DNA of 20,034 nucleotides from an uncultured Oscillospiraceae bacterium. Its GTDB lineage: Bacteria > Bacillota > Clostridia > Oscillospirales > Acutalibacteraceae. Shown piece by piece: positions 14,581 through 20,034 of the stretch. Under the pieces are notes generated by a model. That model was not told the origin of the DNA, searched no databases, and saw only the letters and a program-made list of their open reading frames with translations. Location: assembly GCA_959601025.1 (NCBI GenBank), contig CAUGOD010000045.1:1-20034 (forward strand), written 5' to 3'. Both the position numbers and the translations under genes were made by a program. The number at the start of each line of letters is the position of its first letter. Within the stretch, counting starts at the first letter, position 1.

Positions 14581-14836
14581 TGCCAAAAAGAAAAGTCCCC
14601 GCCCCGTAAAACGGGACGAAGACCTGCTTCGCTGTACCACCCATTACGACATACCGACATATGCGTTCCCGATAACGGCGGAAAGCCGGCCCCGCTTACT
14701 GAAGCGTACGCCGAGGCGCGCCTGTTCGGTGGGCAACTCCAGAGGGATATTCCGTCATCCCCGACTCGTACCGGGCTCCCACCGCCCCCGGCTCGCTGTA
14801 ACTTTGGAAGAAGACGTACTGTCTCTGTCAACGTTT
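14581..14836 (-). promoter_or_regulatory. T-box riboswitch leader of ileS (AUC specifier)
   Basis: The minus-strand leader has the T-box layout. Stem I contains AGCGAGCCGGGGGCGGTGGG with a GGTG-type distal loop, then a specifier loop GAATATCCC whose ATC (14748-14746) is an isoleucine codon, then CTCTGGAG. The T-box sequence is AATGGGTGGTACAGCG (14645-14630), whose GGTAC-type bulge binds the uncharged tRNA 3' end. The terminator is CGTCCCGT/ACGGGGCG with flanking GTC/GAC (about 14595-14623) before TTTTCTTTTT. Uncharged tRNA-Ile would favour antitermination and ileS expression. Confidence 0.9.
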
Positions 14837-14840
14837 TTCT

Positions 14841-14880
14841 ATTATATTGGCAGGTTACCACCAAACGCGGAATTTGTCAA
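14841..14880 (-). promoter_or_regulatory. Promoter region for the ileS T-box transcript
   Basis: The minus strand has a perfect TATAAT (14846-14841) just before the T-box leader. No good -35 lies 17 nt upstream; a TTGACA (14880-14875) is 28 nt away, too far for the same promoter, but could pair with TAACCT (14857-14852). The exact promoter is unclear. Confidence 0.45.
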
Positions 14881-14912
14881 GCCAATTACAGGGAATAAAT
14901 GCGCTCCGGCCG

Positions 14913-15293
14913 TCAAAGAATGTTTTCCGGCAGGATATCCTCTATATCCGAAAGCGTTTCCAGCTGGTTCCGGCATTTGGTGAGCTCGGCCAGCCAGTGC
15001 GCGTTCTCGCCGGTTTCCAGCATCACCGGCAGGACGGCCACGGATTCCTCGATTTTGGATATATCCGAATGCCGCATGAAAAACGGGAAGAAGCGGGTAC
15101 GCTCGGCAAATTCGTCTACAAACTGTTCGGAGAGGGAGAGACATTCGTCCAGGTCTCCGTCCTGGTAGGCCTCCTCCATCTCGTCCATTTTAGCGAGCAG
15201 ATAATCCACGCTCCGGTTCTGGGTGACCAGCGCGGCTGTGCAAAGCGCCGCGACGCTGAGCAGCAGCGCCAGGGCGACGATCAGGCGTTTCAT
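14913..15293 (-). CDS. DUF4363 family protein
   Basis: The 126-aa protein has an N-terminal membrane anchor (MKRLIVALALLLSVAALCTA) and an extracytoplasmic helical part rich in acidic residues (YLLAKMDEMEEAYQDGDLDE ... FFPFFMRHSDISKIEESV), a pattern that fits DUF4363. Function is unknown. The ATG at 15293 overlaps the DUF421 stop as ATGA, which implies coupling; an ATG two codons upstream (15299) is less likely. Pairing with a DUF421 gene is common in spore formers, and the pair lies divergent to the germination operon. No terminator stands out after it; the ileS promoter region begins 33 bases beyond its stop. Confidence 0.82.
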   Translation of the reverse strand: MKRLIVALALLLSVAALCTAALVTQNRSVDYLLAKMDEMEEAYQDGDLDECLSLSEQFVDEFAERTRFFPFFMRHSDISKIEESVAVLPVMLETGENAHWLAELTKCRNQLETLSDIEDILPENIL

Positions 15294-15967
15294 GCGCACT
15301 GCTCCTTCCGTATCAGGGTATACTGCCGGCTTCTGTCCGCCGTCAGGATAAACACATCCTTCGTTTCACAGGTGTTGGCGGCCAGCACGTCCCGCAGCCA
15401 GGCTTCGTCCAGCCCGCAGACCGAAAGCCCCCATTGGGAAACCTTCCCGTCGCTGACGACCACCATCGGCATCCCGTTGTCCGGCGGGTTCAGGTTCAGG
15501 TCGTCGCAGGTAACCTGCCGGGCGCCGACCTTGGGATAAACGCTGATTTTTCCGTTCGCCTCCACAATGGCGTACTGCACGTCCGCGATGTCGAAGGTTC
15601 CCTGCTGGCGGAGGGTCTCCATCAGGTCATCCACCGTCAGACGCATCCCTTTCATGGCGGTCGCGTCGATCTGCCCGTCGCTGACCACGATTTTCGCTTT
15701 TCCGCCGATCAGCCGGTGAAAGAAGGGAACCTTCATCATCAGCGCTGAAAGCAGCAGCTCCATGGCGACCAGCACCATGATCGGGATCAGTCCGTTGAGC
15801 AGGGGCATCCCGCTTTCCTGCATTGGCACCGCCGCCAGATCGGAAATCAGCAGAGTCACGACTAGCTCGGCGGGCTGCAGCTCTCCCAACTGCCGTTTGC
15901 CCATGATCCGCATGGCCGTGATAATGAATATGTAGATTATCACGGTACGAATAGCGGTAATCGCCAT
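15290..15967 (-). CDS. DUF421 (YetF-type) membrane protein
   Basis: The 225-aa protein begins with three membrane helices and the DUF421 signature MRIMGKRQLGELQPAELVVT (after the first helix), followed by LISDLAAVPMQESGMPLLNG. The C-terminal cytosolic part has GGKAKIVVSDGQIDATAMKG, LTVDDLMETLRQQGTFDIAD and VQYAIVEANGKISVYPK, all typical. Family members include B. subtilis YetF-like proteins, some of them in the spore inner membrane. ATG 15967 is chosen; ATG 15979 (MEWVMAIT) is in frame but has the purine run GGAAAGG directly against it. The open frame extends far upstream only because of high GC opposite gerKA. The stop overlaps the DUF4363 start. Confidence 0.85.
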   Translation of the reverse strand: MAITAIRTVIIYIFIITAMRIMGKRQLGELQPAELVVTLLISDLAAVPMQESGMPLLNGLIPIMVLVAMELLLSALMMKVPFFHRLIGGKAKIVVSDGQIDATAMKGMRLTVDDLMETLRQQGTFDIADVQYAIVEANGKISVYPKVGARQVTCDDLNLNPPDNGMPMVVVSDGKVSQWGLSVCGLDEAWLRDVLAANTCETKDVFILTADRSRQYTLIRKEQCA

Positions 15968-16029
15968 AACCCATTCCATCCTTTCCGGCCGGAGCCGCGC
16001 GTTTCGACGATAGTATGGCCGCCCGGACC

Positions 16030-16056
16030 GAATATATTCCCCGCCGCCGGATATAA
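16030..16056 (+). promoter_or_regulatory. Candidate sigma-G promoter of the germination operon
   Basis: GAATA (16030-16034) matches the sigma-G -35 pattern (GMATR). After 15 nt comes GATATAA (16050-16056), matching 5 of 7 positions of CATWHTA. It lies about 40 bases before gerKA, and gerA-type operons are normally made in the forespore under sigma-G. No vegetative promoter competes here. Confidence 0.45.
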
Positions 16057-16096
16057 CTAAGGAAAGCCTGTTTGTGGGAGAAAGAGAGGCGTTACC

Positions 16097-17638
16097 ATGT
16101 TCCATAAGACCAATTTTACCACCGACTCCGAAGCGAAGAAAACACAGCCGCCCTCCGGTTCGGCCCCGGCCACGCCGGTCAGTGCGAGCCTGCTGGATAA
16201 TCTGGTATATCTGCGTACCCGCTTCGGCATCAGCTCCGACCTGATGATCCGGGAGCTGAACCTCTGCGGTTACAAGGCCGCCGTCATTACCATGGAGGGG
16301 ATGATCAACCGCCATATCCTCGCGGACGCGTTCCTGCTGCCGATCACCGAAATCAAGGGGAACAAGCGAACGCCGGAGGAGCTGATGGAGCACATCCGGG
16401 ACGATGTGCTCGGCTCGGGCGACATGCTCCAGGTGCAGACCATGGAGGAGGTCATCAACCTGATCGCCTCCGGCTTTGCGGCGATTGCGATCGACGGCGT
16501 GGCTTACATGATCCTGGGTGGCATCCAGGGCTTCGCCGTCCGGAGTGTGAGCGAGCCGTCCAGCGAGGTGATGCTCCGCGGCTCGCGGGAAGGCTTCACC
16601 GAGGTCATCCGCATCAATCTTTCCATGCTCCGCCGTCGCCTGAAAACACCCGACCTTATTTTTGAAATGATGAAGGCGGGAAAGACCAGCAACACCGACG
16701 TCTGCCTGTGCTATATGCGGGGGAGGGTATCGGAAAAGCTGCTGCGCAGCGTGCGGCAGAAGATCGAGAATCTCCCGCTGGACGTGGTGCTGGATTCGGG
16801 CTATATCCAGCCTTTTTTGGAAAATAAGCACCTGTCCATCTTCACCAGCGTCAACACCACCGAACGGCCCGACACCCTCTGTGGGAAAATCAGCGAGGGA
16901 CGGATCGGCATCCTGGTGGACGGTACCCCGTTCGCGCTGATCGTCCCTTACCTGTTTATCGAAAACTTCCAGGCGATGGACGATTACAATATGCCGCCCT
17001 ATTACGCAAGCTTTCTCCGGATTCTGAAATTTGTCGCCTTTGCGGTCAGCCTGCTGCTTCCCGGGCTGTATGTGGCGATCGGCACCCATCATCCGGAAAT
17101 GTTCCCGCCCGTGCTGCTGCTGTCCTACCTCAACGCCGATCATACCACGCCGTTCCCCCTGACGTTTGAGGCGCTGCTGATCCATTTCCTGTTTGAGATC
17201 ATGCGGGAAGCGGGACTGCGTTTTCCCCGGGCGGCCGGACACGCGGTCAGCATTGTCGGCGCGCTGGTGATCGGGCAGGCGGCGGTGGAGGCCGGGCTGG
17301 TTGGCGCGCCGATGGTGATTATCGTGGCGCTGACTGCGATCAGCTCCTTTATCCTCCCGACCCTGTACGCGCCGATTTCCATCCTCCGTTTTGTCTTTAT
17401 TCTTCTGGGCGGCGCGCTCGGACTGTATGGGATCCTGCTGGGAACAGCGCTGCTGTTGTGCAGCATCTGCGCTATCGATGTCCTGGGCATCCCGTATACC
17501 GCGCCGGTGTCGCCCCTCACCTTCCGGGCGCTGAAGGACGTGATCATCCGGGCCGACTGGCGGCAGCTGTGGAAGGACAAATTCCGGGTGCAGAACGTCA
17601 AGGGCTCCGATATCCGAGACGACGGGCAGGAGCCATGA
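16097..17638 (+). CDS. gerKA: Spore germination protein, GerA/GerKA family
   Basis: The 513-aa protein is the A subunit of a Ger germinant receptor in the spore inner membrane. After a Pro/Ser/Ala-rich N-terminus, residues about 35-300 form the cytosolic domain (LVYLRTRFGISSDLMIRELN, VRGPR-equivalent LRGSREGFTEVIRINLSML, IYIGILVDGTPFA region as GRIGILVDGTPFALIVPYLF). Residues about 305-470 hold the membrane helices with the conserved PPYYASFLRILKFVAF and LPGLYVAIGTHHPEMFP. Length fits the family. AGAGAGGCG precedes the ATG at 16097. gerKB follows after 41 bases. The germinant cannot be told from sequence; the K-type label is by general resemblance, not proof of the nutrient. Confidence 0.92.
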   Translation: MFHKTNFTTDSEAKKTQPPSGSAPATPVSASLLDNLVYLRTRFGISSDLMIRELNLCGYKAAVITMEGMINRHILADAFLLPITEIKGNKRTPEELMEHIRDDVLGSGDMLQVQTMEEVINLIASGFAAIAIDGVAYMILGGIQGFAVRSVSEPSSEVMLRGSREGFTEVIRINLSMLRRRLKTPDLIFEMMKAGKTSNTDVCLCYMRGRVSEKLLRSVRQKIENLPLDVVLDSGYIQPFLENKHLSIFTSVNTTERPDTLCGKISEGRIGILVDGTPFALIVPYLFIENFQAMDDYNMPPYYASFLRILKFVAFAVSLLLPGLYVAIGTHHPEMFPPVLLLSYLNADHTTPFPLTFEALLIHFLFEIMREAGLRFPRAAGHAVSIVGALVIGQAAVEAGLVGAPMVIIVALTAISSFILPTLYAPISILRFVFILLGGALGLYGILLGTALLLCSICAIDVLGIPYTAPVSPLTFRALKDVIIRADWRQLWKDKFRVQNVKGSDIRDDGQEP

Positions 17639-17679
17639 CGCAGCCGGATCAATAACAAGAAGGAAACGGGGAATTTCTC

Positions 17680-18762
17680 ATGGAAAAGACCGTAAAAATC
17701 AGCGCATGGCAGCTGATGACCCTGCTGTTGGTCGGCCGGGTGGCGATAGCGCTGACCTATACCGGCGGCTCGGCCGGCGTGGCGCACGGAACCGACCGGA
17801 TGGCCGTCCTGCTGCTGGAGGCCGCCGCCGCGCTGCTGTTGTTCATGCCCACCCTGTGGTACAGCCGGGCGGCGCAGGGAATCGGCGCGCTGGAATACGC
17901 CTATGTGCAGTTCGGAAAGGGCGGGGCGGTCGTCGCCGTGCTGTATTCGCTGTATTGCCTGTATATTCAGTCTCTGGATCTGATGCAGTTTGATCATTTT
18001 GCCGCCGCGGCGACCTCTCCGGAGCTGCCGCGGGTGATCCTGTGTATTGTTTTGGTTGCAGCGGCCTTTATCGCCGCCTTTTATGGGCTGGAGGCGGTGG
18101 CGCGGACGGCGTCAGTCATTGCGCTCCTGATGGTCGCTGCCATCGTGTTTCTGATGATCAGCCTGATTCCCGACATGAAGCTGCTGCATTTTCCGCCGCT
18201 GCTTTACGATGGTGTAGCGCCTGTAGTCACCGGCGTACTGGAAAACCTGCCCCGTTTTCTGGAGCTGGGGCTGATGGCCCTGCTCGTCCCCTATGTAAAG
18301 GGCGTGGGAAAGGGGCTTTCCGCTGGTGTGCTCCTCTCTGCGGCGGTCGTTCTGGTGATGCAGACGACGGTGGTGGGCGTGCTCGGGGATTACGGCGAAA
18401 TGGTCACTTATCCGTATTACACAGCGGCGACCCTGGCCCAGTCCAGCCTGATCCAGCGGCTGGACGTTCTGGTAACCGCTATCTGGCTGGCCGGAATTTT
18501 TGTGAAGATGTCGCTGCTGGCAGTGATTTTTCTGGGCTGTATGCGGCAGGCGTTCGGGGACAAATGGAAGCTGCTGTATGTTGCGATTGGGGGAGCGGTG
18601 GTGCTGACCGTCGGTCTGCTGCTGGGCGACCGGATGCTGGAGGCGGAGCACGGCTTTCTGTGGGTGATCTCAACGACGCTGCTTCTCCTGTTCACGGTGG
18701 CGCTTCCGGTGGTTCTGCTATGCGCGAACGCTCTCAGGGAAAGGAAGGCGAAGGCGGAATGA
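17680..18762 (+). CDS. gerKB: Spore germination permease, GerB/GerKB family
   Basis: The 360-aa protein has about ten membrane helices and belongs to the GerB subfamily of amino-acid/polyamine/organocation transporters. It starts ISAWQLMTLLLVGRVAIALT, contains YSLYCLYIQSLDLMQFDHFA and FPPLLYDGVAPVVTGVLENL, and ends in a basic tail (LRERKAKAE). GerB subunits bind germinants in the spore inner membrane. AAGAAGGAAACGGGG precedes the ATG. The stop overlaps the gerKC start as ATGA (18759-18762), which implies coupled translation. Helix count and motifs support an intact gene. Confidence 0.92.
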   Translation: MEKTVKISAWQLMTLLLVGRVAIALTYTGGSAGVAHGTDRMAVLLLEAAAALLLFMPTLWYSRAAQGIGALEYAYVQFGKGGAVVAVLYSLYCLYIQSLDLMQFDHFAAAATSPELPRVILCIVLVAAAFIAAFYGLEAVARTASVIALLMVAAIVFLMISLIPDMKLLHFPPLLYDGVAPVVTGVLENLPRFLELGLMALLVPYVKGVGKGLSAGVLLSAAVVLVMQTTVVGVLGDYGEMVTYPYYTAATLAQSSLIQRLDVLVTAIWLAGIFVKMSLLAVIFLGCMRQAFGDKWKLLYVAIGGAVVLTVGLLLGDRMLEAEHGFLWVISTTLLLLFTVALPVVLLCANALRERKAKAE

Positions 18763-19910
18763 GAACATGGATTATGCTGGTCGCCGTATTGCTCGGTATC
18801 GTGATGCTGCCGAGCTGCCGGGAAAAATCCCAGATCAACAACCGGGTGGTGGTCACCGCCGTCGGGATCGACCGCGCGGAAGGGGAAGAAGGCTGCTCTC
18901 TTTCCCTGCAGGCGATCGAGGCGCTGAAGATTTCGGGCAGCCTGACCAATCAGGAGAACAACGCCACCGGCCTGTACGAGACCGACGGTTCCTCCGTGGC
19001 GGCGGCGATGAAATCCTTCGTCACCCAGACCGGGAGGAACACCTACCTGCTGCAAAACCGGGCGATCGTGATTTCCCTCGACCAGCTGAAGGAACAGTCC
19101 CTCCAGGCTACGCTGGATTATTTCCTGAGAAATTATGAGAGCCGTCCCGGCGTGTATCTCGCCGTCAGCCGGGACAGCCCGGCGGAGGTGCTGGGGATTA
19201 CAACCAGCAGCTATACCATCCCCGCCGAATATCTCGCCACCCTTTTGCGGGAAGGGCAGCGCTGGGGGTATTCGGCAAGCGCCACCCTTCTGGACGCGGA
19301 GCGTTCCTTCAGCGGGATGTTTGACGCCTATCTCCCGATCGTCCGGGTGGAAGGCGAAGGAGACGACGCCGCGATCGTGATGGACGGCACCGCGATTTTC
19401 CGCCAGGGGGAATACGTAGGAGAATTGGATTCATCGGAAACCCGGGGCCTTCTCTTTGTGCAGAATGAGCTGGAACGGGGAACCCTGACGGTGAAGGGGG
19501 AAGGCGGGATTCCGGTCACGGCGGAGCTGAAAAAGTCCCATACCTCCGTCACCGTAGAGCGGGAGGGGGACGCGGCCGCGTTCACCATTCGGATAAGCGC
19601 GCGGGCGGAGATTGCGGAGGAAGCGGACGGCGACGCCTTATCAAAAGCTGGCCTTCCGGCGCTGGAGACGCTGTTCGCCCGGCAGATCGAGGAAGAGGTT
19701 CGCGCCGCCGTGGAGAAAACCGTCAAAGAGTACGGCAGTGATGTTTTCGGATTCGGGCGACGGCTCATGAAGAAGGAGCCGGGGCTGATCCGCGGATCGG
19801 AAGACGAATGGCCCGCCCGGCTGAAGGAGTGCTCTTACCGCGTTGTTGCCGAGGTAGACATCCGTGGGATCGGCGCGGACACCGGAGCCGAGCCGAATAA
19901 AGTTTCTTAA
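18759..19910 (+). CDS. gerKC: Germination lipoprotein, GerC/GerKC family
   Basis: The 383-aa protein begins MRTWIMLVAVLLGIVMLPSC, a lipoprotein signal with lipid-modified Cys20. The family mark RVVVTAVGIDRAEGEEG follows, and then LSLQAIEAL, SYTIPAEYLATLLREGQRWG and a central DGTAIFRQGEYVGELDSSETRGLLFVQNE in two runs. The last third is the C-terminal Ger(x)C domain ending in EYGSDVFGFGRRL. It would sit on the outer face of the spore inner membrane with the A and B subunits. The ATG overlaps the gerKB stop; the open frame extends upstream only by chance. A strong terminator follows at 19944. Confidence 0.92.
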   Translation: MRTWIMLVAVLLGIVMLPSCREKSQINNRVVVTAVGIDRAEGEEGCSLSLQAIEALKISGSLTNQENNATGLYETDGSSVAAAMKSFVTQTGRNTYLLQNRAIVISLDQLKEQSLQATLDYFLRNYESRPGVYLAVSRDSPAEVLGITTSSYTIPAEYLATLLREGQRWGYSASATLLDAERSFSGMFDAYLPIVRVEGEGDDAAIVMDGTAIFRQGEYVGELDSSETRGLLFVQNELERGTLTVKGEGGIPVTAELKKSHTSVTVEREGDAAAFTIRISARAEIAEEADGDALSKAGLPALETLFARQIEEEVRAAVEKTVKEYGSDVFGFGRRLMKKEPGLIRGSEDEWPARLKECSYRVVAEVDIRGIGADTGAEPNKVS

Positions 19911-19914
19911 CGGG

Positions 19915-19943
19915 TTGTTTTTTCCTCCGGAGGGAAGTACAAT
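19915..19943 (+). promoter_or_regulatory. Possible promoter after gerKC
   Basis: TTGTTT (19915-19920), a 17-nt spacer and TACAAT (19938-19943) form a plausible vegetative promoter 5 bases after gerKC. Its start would fall inside the next hairpin, so it may be a chance match or may make a very short RNA that spans the repeat. Confidence 0.3.
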
Positions 19944-19976
19944 AAAAGCGGAAGACCGGTTCGGTCTTCCGCTTTT
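19944..19976 (+). terminator. Terminator of the germination operon
   Basis: A perfect 15-bp stem (19944-19958 with 19962-19976, loop GTT) ends in TTTT (19973-19976). An outer ACAAT (19939-19943) can also pair with ATTGT (19979-19983), which reaches into the repeat that begins at 19980. Confidence 0.9.
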
Positions 19977-19979
19977 CTA

Positions 19980-20024
19980 TTGTAGCCGAAATAAACCCCC
20001 GGTTCTACCGGGGGAGCGGTAAAA
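19980..20024 (+). repeat. Palindromic intergenic repeat, right copy
   Basis: The 45 bases are the exact reverse complement of 1-45. The core is CCCCCGGT-TCT-ACCGGGGG (19995-20013), flanked by TTGTAGCCGAAATAAA and AGCGGTAAAA. CCG before the core and CGG after it can pair as an outer helix. It starts just after the gerKC terminator, the same arrangement as the left copy. Sequence after 20024 (CGCTTTAGTA) cannot be compared because the left copy is cut at base 1. Confidence 0.85.
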
Positions 20025-20034
20025 CGCTTTAGTA

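Noticed and set aside
15979..17242. Long upstream extension of the DUF421 frame opposite gerKA
   Set aside because: The extension is low-complexity shadow sequence of gerKA; family similarity begins only near 15967.
18042..18758. N-terminal extension of the gerKC frame into gerKB
   Set aside because: The signal peptide and lipobox begin at the ATG 18759, which overlaps the gerKB stop. The upstream part is gerKB read in another frame.
1..20034. Whole segment as a composite transposon bounded by the inverted repeats
   Set aside because: No transposase or integrase is present, the content is housekeeping and sporulation genes, and no target duplication can be seen at the ends.

Overview
The window reads as chromosomal DNA from a GC-rich, strictly anaerobic, endospore-forming member of the Clostridia, most likely an Oscillospirales/Ruminococcaceae-type gut or rumen bacterium. 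The basis is a gerA-type spore germination operon, a trimeric NADH/ferredoxin-type [FeFe]-hydrogenase operon, a T-box-controlled isoleucyl-tRNA synthetase, vegetative (TTGACA/TATAAT-like) promoters with AGGAGG-type ribosome sites, and families typical of Clostridia (C_GCAxxG_C_C, DUF1292, DUF4363/DUF421). No transposase, integrase, phage gene, tRNA or CRISPR array was seen.

Layout. 1-45 is a palindromic repeat that recurs, inverted and exact over 45 bp, at 19980-20024. Both copies sit directly behind an intrinsic terminator. 50-298 (minus) holds a structured RNA resembling 6S RNA with its terminator, downstream of a DUF1292 gene (396-716, minus). Divergent vegetative promoters at about 823-851 (minus) and 910-938 (plus) follow. 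The plus promoter fires into about 730 bp without a convincing protein gene but with several strong nested helices, closed by a hairpin at 1645-1672. This is the best candidate for something undescribed: a large structured RNA. 1695-2467 (minus) carries two overlapping half-size TauE/SafE (TSUP) permease genes.

2700-5914 (plus) is a run of small metabolic and envelope genes behind a near-consensus promoter: an HD-domain hydrolase, a C_GCAxxG_C_C protein, a YfbR-type 5'-deoxynucleotidase, a DUF4190 membrane protein and a lipoprotein. 6182-11216 (plus) is the hydrogenase operon: hydC (NuoE-like), a stand-alone HATPase protein, a thioredoxin-fold ferredoxin-like subunit, hydB (NuoF-like) and hydA. 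It is preceded by a Rex-type palindrome and an extended -10 promoter. HydB would oxidise NADH at FMN, the Fe-S chains would carry electrons, and HydA would make H2, probably coupled to ferredoxin. A Rex operator would link expression to the NADH/NAD+ ratio.

Convergent terminators (11236-11326) separate this operon from ileS (minus), an IleRS of the eukaryote-like long class with an apparent TTG start and a full T-box leader carrying an AUC specifier. DUF421 and DUF4363 genes (minus, ATGA-overlapped) lie divergent to gerKA-gerKB-gerKC (plus), which has a candidate sigma-G promoter and ends in a strong terminator next to the right-hand repeat.
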